Assembly: GCA_964489215.1 (NCBI GenBank) | Contig: CAZAYB010000006.1 | Span: forward strand, 1-29,789 | Length of the DNA: 29,789 bases | From: CAZAYB01 sp964489215 | GTDB lineage: Bacteria > Planctomycetota > Phycisphaerae > Sedimentisphaerales > Anaerohalosphaeraceae | Direction of reading: 5' to 3' | Shown here: positions 8,254-16,256 of the stretch, piece by piece | Layout: the number at the start of each line of letters is the position of its first letter | How positions within the stretch are numbered: the stretch's first letter is position 1 | Position numbers and translations under genes: made by a program | Notes under the pieces: model-generated | The model's database searches: none | Told to the model about the DNA's origin: nothing | Seen by the model: the letters and a program-made list of their open reading frames with translations, nothing else

Positions 8254-8278
8254 GGGCGGAGGCTTCTTGTCTTCGCCC
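8254..8278 (+). terminator. Hairpin between the PEP-CTERM gene and the pseudopilin gene
   Basis: GGGCGGAG pairs with CTTCGCCC (8 pairs, one G-U) around a 9-base loop, starting 12 bases after the stop codon at 8242. It is followed by TTAATTTTAAT, a modest T-rich run. Its position and strength fit an intrinsic terminator or a stabilising 3' hairpin. Confidence 0.6.
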
Positions 8279-8302
8279 TTAATTTTAATAAGGAATTTCA
8301 CA

Positions 8303-9196
8303 ATGAAAGTTGTCTCTACTAAATTGTACAGAGCAGAAAAGGGTTTTACCTTAATTGAACTTCTTGTGGTGATTGCAATTATAGCCTTGTTAATGTCTAT
8401 TCTTATGCCGAGTCTTCAAAGGGTAAAAGAGCTTGCGCGGCGGGTTCTGTGCGGTAATAATTTACGGCAGATTGGACAGATCGAGATGATGTACGCAGCG
8501 GATTTTGACGGAGATCTGATACCTCGTTATGTCGCTCACAATGAATGGGTAAATGGTTTGGGTTCAGATTATAAAAAGCCAGTTTCCCGTGTTCTGCCTT
8601 ACAGTATGCACAAACTTACTTATGATTATTTACGAGACAGCTATAATATTCCCGGCAGTATATGGGCGTGTCCTTCTTTAATAGCACGTCGAAAGGGGAA
8701 GGACCATTTTATTAACAGTGAGACAATTACAGAAAAAGAGGTTGTACAATTGCAGAGCGGACAAAATGTTGTTCGTGAGCTTAGGTGGGAAGAGGGGGGT
8801 CTTGGCAAGATGCATTCTGGGGGAACTATCTGGCCAAAGCCTGGTGTTCAGTTTGGATATTCGCGTCTTGTAGGGCTGAGGAATACGACTTCTGCATTTC
8901 CTGATGAGGGTGTGAGGGAGTCTGCGATGAGTTCCAGCGACAGGAGTGATAAGCTTCTGGCGGCAGATATGGTCAGGCTCTGGATGGATTGGAACAATGA
9001 GTTTTCCTGGATAGCTCATGCTAAATCATTCAATGAGCCAGAGGGATGTCAGCGTGTTTATGTTGACGGTCATGTTGAATGGGTCAAGCCCAATGTAATG
9101 GCTTATAATGATGAGCCTTTTGAGCCTGATTCTCTGGGCAAGTATAATCACAGGGGCGGTGCTGATTTGCTCAGCGGTGTGTGGAACTACTGGTAA
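8303..9196 (+). CDS. Prepilin-type (pseudopilin-like) secreted/surface protein
   Basis: A 297-residue protein with a type IV prepilin leader: a 14-residue basic leader ending AEKG, then FTLIELLVVIAIIALLMS, with the Glu5 of mature pilins present. The next segment (RRVLCGNNLRQIGQ) and the closing VYVDGHVEWVK strand match the DUF1559-like, 'H-X9-DG' type proteins abundant in planctomycetes. A prepilin peptidase would cut after the Gly and the helix would anchor it in the membrane or a pseudopilus. I place the start at ATG 8303 because AAGGA lies 8 bases upstream and gives a proper short leader; the in-frame TTG at 8267 would add 12 residues that lie partly in the upstream hairpin. Its role in this locus is unknown; a secretion or glycan-contact function is possible. 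Confidence 0.88.
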   Translation: MKVVSTKLYRAEKGFTLIELLVVIAIIALLMSILMPSLQRVKELARRVLCGNNLRQIGQIEMMYAADFDGDLIPRYVAHNEWVNGLGSDYKKPVSRVLPYSMHKLTYDYLRDSYNIPGSIWACPSLIARRKGKDHFINSETITEKEVVQLQSGQNVVRELRWEEGGLGKMHSGGTIWPKPGVQFGYSRLVGLRNTTSAFPDEGVRESAMSSSDRSDKLLAADMVRLWMDWNNEFSWIAHAKSFNEPEGCQRVYVDGHVEWVKPNVMAYNDEPFEPDSLGKYNHRGGADLLSGVWNYW

Positions 9197-9334
9197 TTGG
9201 TATTTTGATTATTCAGGATAGACAGAACTGCATCTTAAGATATTTTACTTTGGTTTAAGTGGGGGGGGTAGCAGCGGAATTATTATTTTTGCGGCGGGAC
9301 TGCAGTAATTTTATAAGGGAGCTAATGAAGATAA

Positions 9335-10873
9335 ATGTTTAATGGTCGATTAACAAAAGCAAATTTATCACGGCGTGAGTTTCTCAAGATGAGCGCGGTT
9401 TCGTTTGCCGCTTTAACAGGGGGCAGTGTTTACGGCGTTCAGCAAGGTATATCTTCAAATCTGAATAAGAATAACGTTATAGTTATTCTTGCGGACGACC
9501 TTGGATACGGCAGTTTGAGCTGTTATGGGTCAAAGAAACTTCAAACTCCGTTTATTGACAGTCTTGCAAGTCAGGGGGTTCGCTTTACACATGCATACGC
9601 ACCATCATCGGTTTGTTCTCCTACCCGATACGCCTTGATGACTGGACGTTATTACTGGCGAACTGACGTTGAGAGGGGTAAGGTTCTTTCGTGGCAGGCA
9701 CCTCTTCATATTGAACAGGACCGATTGACACTTGCTTCTTTGTTTAAGGATAATGGTTATAAGACCGGATGTATTGGCAAGTGGCATCTTGGGATTGGGG
9801 ACGGAGATAAGACAGACTGGAACGCATCTTTGAAGCCAGGGCCTTTGGAAGTTGGTTTTGACTATTTCTTTGGTATTTCTGCTAATTTGACGACACCTCC
9901 AGATAACTATATTGAAAACTACAAGCTTTACGGTCGAAGCGAAGAACGCAAGGTTTATATGAAGGGCAGGGAGACTTTCGGTCTTTCGGATTCATTTGAG
10001 GATTCTGAGGTTCAGTCAGAATTTACGGATAAAGCGGTTGATTTTATTGAGAAAAACAAGGACGGGCGTTTCTTCCTTTACTTTTCAGCGACAGCTATTC
10101 ATGAGCCGATTGTACCTAATGAATCATCGCGGGGTGACAGCGGGATCGGTCTTTACGGCGATTTTATAAAAGAGCTTGACGGTTCAGTCGGGCGAATACT
10201 CCAAACACTGGACCGTCTTAATCTGACAAAGGATACTCTTGTAATCTTTACCAGTGATAACGGCGGTGTTAAGATACCGCATATGAATTATCATAAATAT
10301 GTATTTCAGACAGGTGAGGATCATGAGGCACTTAAGCAGGCTCAGTTGGCGGGTTTTGAGCCAAACGGTCCTCTTCGGGGGAGGAAGGGCTGGATTTATG
10401 AGGGCGGTTTCAGGATGCCATTTATTGTGCGCTGGCCCGGCCGGGTACCGCGGGGGGAAGTTTGCGATAAGATAATCTGCCTTTCTGATGTATTAAGCAC
10501 ATTTGCGGGGCTTTTAGATTATCCATTGGCTAAAGATTGTGCGGAGGACAGTTTTGATATAAGCAGTCTTTTGTTTGACCCGAGAGAAGGTAAAGATGTA
10601 CGAGATTCGGTAGTGATGCAGTCTGTGGACGGGATTTTTGCGATACGTAAAGGCCCGTGGAAGTATATTGAGAAAACAAAGGCTCCAGATAATGTATCTG
10701 AGGGTAAGCGGAAATTTATAGAAAGGCAGGGAGCCGGTCAGTTATTTAATCTTGAAAGAGATCCTTATGAGTCTCTTGATTTGAGTGGTTCTCGTCCTGA
10801 TGTTGTTAAAGAACTTTCGAGTCTTCTTGATGAATATCGCTCATCGAAGAGCAGCAGGCCCAGGAAATACTGA
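9335..10873 (+). CDS. Tat-exported type I sulfatase (formylglycine-dependent)
   Basis: A 512-residue sulfatase of the alkaline-phosphatase fold (family S1), hydrolysing sulfate esters, probably on a glycan. It has a twin-arginine signal (LSRREFLKMSAVSF, residues 11-24). The active-site signature CSPTRYALMTGR is at 94-105, with Cys94 expected to become formylglycine. Other visible active-site elements are ADD at 53-55 (metal), GKWHLG at 148-153, HEP at 256-258, TSDNGG at 306-311 (metal) and GRKGWIYEGG from 349. All key residues are present, so it looks active. The maturase that makes formylglycine is not in the window. The ribosome site is unclear: AAGGGAG at 9315-9321 is 13 bases away and also precedes a 5-codon mini-ORF at 9325 that overlaps this start. 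It lies 41 bases before the giant propeller gene. Confidence 0.95.
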   Translation: MFNGRLTKANLSRREFLKMSAVSFAALTGGSVYGVQQGISSNLNKNNVIVILADDLGYGSLSCYGSKKLQTPFIDSLASQGVRFTHAYAPSSVCSPTRYALMTGRYYWRTDVERGKVLSWQAPLHIEQDRLTLASLFKDNGYKTGCIGKWHLGIGDGDKTDWNASLKPGPLEVGFDYFFGISANLTTPPDNYIENYKLYGRSEERKVYMKGRETFGLSDSFEDSEVQSEFTDKAVDFIEKNKDGRFFLYFSATAIHEPIVPNESSRGDSGIGLYGDFIKELDGSVGRILQTLDRLNLTKDTLVIFTSDNGGVKIPHMNYHKYVFQTGEDHEALKQAQLAGFEPNGPLRGRKGWIYEGGFRMPFIVRWPGRVPRGEVCDKIICLSDVLSTFAGLLDYPLAKDCAEDSFDISSLLFDPREGKDVRDSVVMQSVDGIFAIRKGPWKYIEKTKAPDNVSEGKRKFIERQGAGQLFNLERDPYESLDLSGSRPDVVKELSSLLDEYRSSKSSRPRKY

Positions 10874-10914
10874 ACAAATTTAAGTTAATTAATTTTAATT
10901 GGAAAGAGATTAAT

Positions 10915-13900
10915 ATGTACTCAAAAAAAATGAATAAGTTTTCTGTTTCAATTATTTTGTTTTTAATTGTATTTTTGAGCATTTTGAATCTTGAAGCTAA
11001 GCCTTTGCGGACGGGTTACGAGCTTTATGAGCCGAGCATCAGCAGGTATATGATTTACAATAACAATACTCCACCGAAGTCTTACCTGTATTCGCATTGT
11101 GCATCACTGGAGTGGTTTGACGGTAAGTTTTATGCGATATGGAACGCTAATAACCAGACCTGGGAAGAGGGGCAATGGGGCCAGGAGCTCGCTCTTTCGA
11201 CGAGTACGGATTTTGTTAACTGGACTCATCCTGTAAATTTTGTAGGGCCTGGTTATGCATCCAACCCTCGAATAGATGACCCTAATAAGAAGCAGTGGCA
11301 GCCGAATTTGATGAATTATAAAGGCGAGGAGCTTTGGTGTACGTGGCTTGGGGGCAGAAAGGATGACCGTCTTACAGCGGGATTGTTTTTAACCAAACTT
11401 AAAAAAGGTGAGGCATTATGGTATAATAAGAAGCTTAACAGGCTTGTCAGTCTTTATGATGAGATGCCGGGTACCTGGTCGTCTCAGAATCCAGTCTTGC
11501 TTGACAGCGGACGTGTTGCAGTTCCGATTATAATGCAGGGAGCTACGTGGCTTCCTCCTGAGTGGAAGCCTCAGAAACCGAAATGGGTTGGAGCAATTTA
11601 CAGCGATGACGGTGGTGAGACGTGGTATCCATCTAATGTTGTCAATATTCCGCATACAATCGGCGGTGCTTGGGAGCCTACAGTTCATGATGAATCTGAC
11701 GGCAGTCTTCGTATGTTTTTCAGGAATATAACGACCTGGCGAACACCAGGTCCAAAGGAACGTCTGATGACGGTATCTGGAACTGGCAGTGAGAAAGGCG
11801 AGCCGATGAAATTTGATCCAGACGGTCAGTTCAGTGAAATTGAGACGGCTCACTGCAGGCACGGCATAATAAAACTTTCAAGCGGTCGATACTGTTTTAT
11901 TCATCATGATCTTTATTCACCGAGCAAGGCATATGCGGCGCGTAGAAACGGAGCGATATATTTTAGCCGAACAGGGGGTGACGATTTTGTTGCGAGCCGA
12001 GCGTTTATTCCCAGTGACGTTGGCGTTTGTGCTTATCCTCAGGGTATCGAGCATGATGGTAAGATATATGTTATTTATACATTCCGTGAAAAATATGATC
12101 CGGTTCCTCAGACAGGGAGCGGCGGGATTCAGGGGGCAGTAATAGACCCTGTGCCTTCGGCAGATAAATTTTATATCTGGCCGAGGGACAAGGATTATCT
12201 TCTGATGTCGGGGAATACCCGTCTTAATCCTGATTATGTTTATACGAGGCCTTACAGTGAGCAGGTTGATTCAAGAAATGCTATTGTATTTGAGGACCGG
12301 GGTACGGCAGGTGTTGAGATAGACGGAATTGATACTTCGATCGGTGAAAGTCTGCGTGTTTCGTTTGATATTAAAGTGACCGATGTTCAGTCTCCCGGCA
12401 ATACGGTATTTTGCAGTTTCGGTGACAGGATTCCAATAAGGCTTGGTTTGCCTGACGGTTTTGGCGGCAAGATGGCGGCGGAGTCTAAGAAAGGGTGGGA
12501 GGTTGTCGGTGATTTCAGCTTGAATCAGTGGCACCATATAGAGATGGTTTTCGGCAGGAATGTCTTTACGGTAAAGCTTGACGGAGGAGCAGTCGAGACG
12601 TTTATGAATCCGGAATTTAATCCCAACACCAGATTCTATTTAGGCGACGGTTATGAAGTTGATGAAATATTGAGCAATAAAGACAGCCGATTTTATATAG
12701 ATCTGGACAGTTTTGAGACTCAGGTGGTTGAGCCGGAAGAGCTGACGTGCATTGATAACAGCAGGGTTGTGGTTGAGGATTATAACGGTCATGTTGTTGT
12801 TCTGGATAATCCTGGTAATAACTGGGTTGATCCTGCAACTCAAAATGTAATCGGTTCTGCTTCAGTTTATTTTCCCTTTGAGGGTCCGGATACAGGTCTG
12901 GGTTCTGAGGGCTGGCAGAATGAAGGCAATATCGGGACTTACGAAAGTACTTCAAGAGCAGGAAGCGGTTTATCGCCGATTATTTCCGATTCGGGGATTA
13001 AGGGGCGTTGTTATGACGGAAGGTCGCTGACTCCCATGTCAAATGTAAACGGCAGTTATATGTACGGAGAGTTCAGTTATGATACTGCAATTGAGCAGAG
13101 CCTTATCGATATATGGTCATTTACGGTTACAGGCTGGATCTGGATCGATCCTTCAGCAGATCATACTCAGGGCAGGATTTTCAGCTCATCTCCTGTAGAG
13201 CTGAATTATATAATGAGTAATCCGGGTACGGTTGATGAAAATGAGAGGTTCGCGACGCGTGTAGAGAACAGTTCATACACTAACAGCTCATATGAGAATG
13301 GTTATTATTTTGCTAAAGGTAAGTGGCTTTTCTTTGCAGTGACTTATGACGGTACTAAAAGCACAGAACAGTTAAGTTATTATTTCGCAGATGAAAATAA
13401 TACACTTATGCTTGATAAGAAGATTGATCTTGCTCAGGGTCAAATCGGATATACAGGTTACGGCGGCAATATCTGGCTTGGGAATACGACGAATGTAAAC
13501 GGTGAAAGGGCTTTTGTTGGCCTTATCGATGAGCTTCGCATATGGAGCAGTAAGAATCAAAGCAGTGAGGGTGCTCTCAGTGCCGATGAGATAGAACTGG
13601 TAAGGCTTTACGATCTTGAAGCAAGTTCTCAATCTGGCTATAACTGGGACGGTTCATATAATATAGTTGAGCCTGGAGGGGGGAGCGGTCCAGTTGAGGT
13701 ATTTGCAAATTTCAGAAGTGAAAGTTATAACGTACCTTGTGTACTTTTTGAGCAGGGTGAGTCATTTGAAATAGAATTTGATGCGAAGGTTACTAACGCC
13801 CAGCTGTTTGGTTATACAGTTCTTTGCAGTTATGGTTCGTCAGATTCAGCGGTGAGGCTTGCAGTGCCTGGCGACCGTGATGGGCGGCTTTATGTTTTTA

Positions 13901-15288
13901 CAGATTTCGGCTGGGAAGATGTCGGAGAATTTACGTTAAATGAATGGCATAATATTAAGCTGAGTGTTTCAAGGAATACGGTCGGGGTTCAAATAGATTC
14001 TCAGGAAAAAGAGGTTTTTCTGACAGCGGTAATTGATACAGAATGTGAGTTTTATTTCGGCAATTCGCCGGATATTAGAGATTATATATTAAGTAACGAT
14101 GAGTCAGTTTTTGAGATTGATTATGGTTCGATACAGACGGCTATGGTAAAGGCGACGGGGTTGTCAGATGTTTGCGAAAGCCAGTTTGGTCCGATTGTAA
14201 AGGATGCTACAGATAACATTTATGTTTTGGAAAATACAGGCAATCAGCCGGAGCTTGATCTTGGTCAGAGTGATTCACCTTATTGTGTATATTACGGCAC
14301 AGGCGGTTATCCTTATAATCCAGAAAGGCATGTTATTGCGGATGCAGATGTTTATTTACCTTTTGAGGGTGTTGAAGCCGGTATTCTTTCTCCGGCGTGG
14401 AAGAATAAAGGTCAGGCAGCTTATAATGAAAGTCCGGTAGTGCTCGGCAGCAGCGGCGAGAACAGCCCAACGACAACTTCAGCAGGTCTTAAGGGCAGAG
14501 CGTATGACGGCAGCGATTTAAGGGAATACAGGTCCGAGAACAGTTACAGATGGGGCCATTATAATCGCGAGAATACGTATCTGGAGGAGGGCATCGCAAA
14601 CGCAAAGTCGATGACGATCAGCATGTGGATAAAAACCGAGCAGTATCTTGCCAGTTCCTATCTGCTGTGGACTCCTTCTTTTGAGCTGACTCATATCGGC
14701 AACTGGGGTAACAGTTACCTGCGTATGACTGTTGAAGACAGTGGTTACAAGAACAGCAGTACCAGTTACGGTTCAATCGATACGTGGAGATTTCTGTGTG
14801 TTACTTATGACGGGAGCAAATCAACGGATAACCTGAGCTTTTACTATGGAGATGAAAATACGCCAGTTACATTTGACAAGTCGTATTCAGTACCACAGGG
14901 GATACTTGAAGAAGATGATTATTCTGGCTGTCCTTTGTTTCTGGGTAACAGCAATGTTTCCGGCGAGCGGCCTTTCGTCGGCTTTATTGACGAGTTAAGG
15001 ATGTGGGTTGACAAAGAAGGTTCCGGCGGGAGTCTTTCAGTATCAGAACTGGAAATGGTCCGACAGTGGGATTTGAACGGCTGCTTTGTTCCTATGAATG
15101 GCGATGTTAACCTTGACTGTTATGTAAACAGTCCGGACATTTCAGCTATTGGGAGCCAGTGGTTAAGTATGGAGTCGGAATCAGATTTTAATAAAGACAA
15201 CTTTGTCGATTTTGAGGATTTGGTTATTCTCGCTCAGAACTGGCTTAGCTGCAGTGACCCAGCCCAGGCGAATTGTGACAGTTTCTAA
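10915..15288 (+). CDS. Giant secreted propeller / X / LamG / X / LamG / dockerin-like protein
   Basis: A 1457-residue modular protein. The signal peptide is about residues 1-28 (ending NLEA). A BNR-type propeller spans about 34-440, with CASLEWFDGKFYAIWN, WQPNLMNYKGEELWCTW, Asp-box YSDDGGETW (229-237), ETAHCRH (310-316), HHDLY and YPQGIEHDGKIYVIYT. X module 1 is about 459-607, followed by a tag (to NPGNN at 636). LamG 1 is about 645-902. X module 2 is about 929-1078, followed by a second tag (GPIVKDATDNIYVLENTGN, 1092-1110). LamG 2 is about 1140-1387. The end (about 1395-1445) has two dockerin-like loops, GDVNLDCYVN and DFNKDNFVDFED. GGAAAGAG lies 6 bases before the ATG. The X-tag-LamG unit is clearly duplicated. 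Likely a cell-surface or extracellular glycan-active protein; catalytic activity is unproven. Confidence 0.9.
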   Translation: MYSKKMNKFSVSIILFLIVFLSILNLEAKPLRTGYELYEPSISRYMIYNNNTPPKSYLYSHCASLEWFDGKFYAIWNANNQTWEEGQWGQELALSTSTDFVNWTHPVNFVGPGYASNPRIDDPNKKQWQPNLMNYKGEELWCTWLGGRKDDRLTAGLFLTKLKKGEALWYNKKLNRLVSLYDEMPGTWSSQNPVLLDSGRVAVPIIMQGATWLPPEWKPQKPKWVGAIYSDDGGETWYPSNVVNIPHTIGGAWEPTVHDESDGSLRMFFRNITTWRTPGPKERLMTVSGTGSEKGEPMKFDPDGQFSEIETAHCRHGIIKLSSGRYCFIHHDLYSPSKAYAARRNGAIYFSRTGGDDFVASRAFIPSDVGVCAYPQGIEHDGKIYVIYTFREKYDPVPQTGSGGIQGAVIDPVPSADKFYIWPRDKDYLLMSGNTRLNPDYVYTRPYSEQVDSRNAIVFEDRGTAGVEIDGIDTSIGESLRVSFDIKVTDVQSPGNTVFCSFGDRIPIRLGLPDGFGGKMAAESKKGWEVVGDFSLNQWHHIEMVFGRNVFTVKLDGGAVETFMNPEFNPNTRFYLGDGYEVDEILSNKDSRFYIDLDSFETQVVEPEELTCIDNSRVVVEDYNGHVVVLDNPGNNWVDPATQNVIGSASVYFPFEGPDTGLGSEGWQNEGNIGTYESTSRAGSGLSPIISDSGIKGRCYDGRSLTPMSNVNGSYMYGEFSYDTAIEQSLIDIWSFTVTGWIWIDPSADHTQGRIFSSSPVELNYIMSNPGTVDENERFATRVENSSYTNSSYENGYYFAKGKWLFFAVTYDGTKSTEQLSYYFADENNTLMLDKKIDLAQGQIGYTGYGGNIWLGNTTNVNGERAFVGLIDELRIWSSKNQSSEGALSADEIELVRLYDLEASSQSGYNWDGSYNIVEPGGGSGPVEVFANFRSESYNVPCVLFEQGESFEIEFDAKVTNAQLFGYTVLCSYGSSDSAVRLAVPGDRDGRLYVFTDFGWEDVGEFTLNEWHNIKLSVSRNTVGVQIDSQEKEVFLTAVIDTECEFYFGNSPDIRDYILSNDESVFEIDYGSIQTAMVKATGLSDVCESQFGPIVKDATDNIYVLENTGNQPELDLGQSDSPYCVYYGTGGYPYNPERHVIADADVYLPFEGVEAGILSPAWKNKGQAAYNESPVVLGSSGENSPTTTSAGLKGRAYDGSDLREYRSENSYRWGHYNRENTYLEEGIANAKSMTISMWIKTEQYLASSYLLWTPSFELTHIGNWGNSYLRMTVEDSGYKNSSTSYGSIDTWRFLCVTYDGSKSTDNLSFYYGDENTPVTFDKSYSVPQGILEEDDYSGCPLFLGNSNVSGERPFVGFIDELRMWVDKEGSGGSLSVSELEMVRQWDLNGCFVPMNGDVNLDCYVNSPDISAIGSQWLSMESESDFNKDNFVDFEDLVILAQNWLSCSDPAQANCDSF
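12289..12735 (+). repeat. X module, copy 2 of 5 (protein-level repeat)
   Basis: Residues 459-607 of the giant protein. Landmarks are FEDRGTAGVEID, VFCSFGDRIPIRLGLP, GWEVVGDF, NQWHHIEMVFG, FMNPEFNPN and FYLGDGYEVDEILSN. It is closest to copy 4 in the last gene. A tag with VVVEDYNGHVVVLDNPGNN follows, then a LamG domain. Confidence 0.8.
13699..14148 (+). repeat. X module, copy 3 of 5 (protein-level repeat)
   Basis: Residues 929-1078 of the giant protein. Landmarks are VLCSYGSSDSAVRLAVPGDR, GWEDVGEF, NEWHNIKLSVS and FYFGNSPDIRDYILSN. It is closest to copy 5 (shared P-G-D-R and LYVF/LYIY strands). The tag GPIVKDATDNIYVLENTGN follows, then a LamG domain. Confidence 0.8.
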
Positions 15289-15344
15289 TTTATATCGATT
15301 TAGGTAACCTCTAATATTGAACTGATTATTTTTAAGGGTAATCG

Positions 15345-16244
15345 GTGTTCGGGAAAAATATGTCTGCGTTTTGCATGAAATGTGCTAATATTGGAATTTG
15401 CAAAATAATTTTAATCAATTTAATGTTGTTAACAGGCTGCAGCTCTATTGAAAAAAGCGGGTGCTTTATGGATTCATTTAGTTTTGATCGGGATGTTCCG
15501 GCATGTTCTTTTTACGCTTCATTCGATTGCGGTGAGGGTTTTGGTGAAGAACATCTGTTTGTCAACGAAGGTTGCGTTGGTTATGGCCAGTCTGCATTAA
15601 CAGGTGAGAAAGGTAAACACAGGCCGGGTATCAGGACAGACGGCATAAAAGGTTGTGCATACGATGGGCGAATGATGGAGGAAAAAAGTTTTGAGAATGC
15701 TCCCCAGTGGGGTATGGAAGGGAAGGGGGGCGAACTTGGAGAGGCAATAAACAATGCTCGGTGCTTTACAGTGAGTTTATGGCTTAATACGTCAAAGAAA
15801 TATGACCAGGGCAGGATATTCAAGACGCCGGCTTTTCAGGTTAATTATCGTGGTGATTATCTTGAGCTTGGTTTTGGCAAGCCCAAAGAATGGTACAGCA
15901 GTGATGTTAGCAAGCGGAATTTTGCATCTCAGGAGAACTGGGTTTTTGCGGCGATAACATTTGAATCAGGAAATGGCGGGGATAATAAATTAATCTATTA
16001 TTTTGGTACAGAAGACAGACCAGTCGAAACTGACAGCATTGTTTTTGTTGAAGAAGAGCTTTCGGGATGTTTTAATAATTCATGTTTTTTAGTGGTGGGC
16101 AACAGCGAGTCTGAGGGCAACAGGCCATTTGTTGGCAGTATAGATGAATTCAGGCTTTGGCTTGGTCCAGATAAAGACGGAGCGGTTCTTAGCGGGGCTC
16201 AACTGGAATTAATCAGAAGATATGATTTGGGAGACTTGGATTAA
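15345..16244 (+). CDS. LamG-domain lipoprotein without dockerin or PEP-CTERM tail
   Basis: A 299-residue protein beginning at GTG 15345, 7 bases after an AAGGG ribosome site; ATG 15360 is an alternative. A lipobox LLTGC places the lipidated Cys at residue 32 (counting from GTG). One LamG unit of the local family follows (ASFDCGEGFGEEHLFVNEG, FTVSLWLNTSKKYDQGRIF, PFVGSIDEFRLW, ending in the helix LSGAQLELIRRYDL). The closest architecture is the LamG of 4483, but the dockerin-like tail is replaced by a lipid anchor at the other end. It sits 56 bases after the giant protein and 12 before the oxidoreductase. Likely a membrane-held glycan-binding protein. Confidence 0.85.
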   Translation: MFGKNMSAFCMKCANIGICKIILINLMLLTGCSSIEKSGCFMDSFSFDRDVPACSFYASFDCGEGFGEEHLFVNEGCVGYGQSALTGEKGKHRPGIRTDGIKGCAYDGRMMEEKSFENAPQWGMEGKGGELGEAINNARCFTVSLWLNTSKKYDQGRIFKTPAFQVNYRGDYLELGFGKPKEWYSSDVSKRNFASQENWVFAAITFESGNGGDNKLIYYFGTEDRPVETDSIVFVEEELSGCFNNSCFLVVGNSESEGNRPFVGSIDEFRLWLGPDKDGAVLSGAQLELIRRYDLGDLD

Positions 16245-16256
16245 CAAGGAGGTTCA

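Noticed and set aside
8267..8302. TTG start for the pseudopilin gene
   Set aside because: It would add 12 residues before the leader and begin inside the hairpin; ATG 8303 has a good ribosome site.
9261..9268. Run of eight G upstream of the sulfatase as a phase-variable tract
   Set aside because: It lies well upstream of the start with no promoter spacing evidence; a single sequence cannot show length variation.
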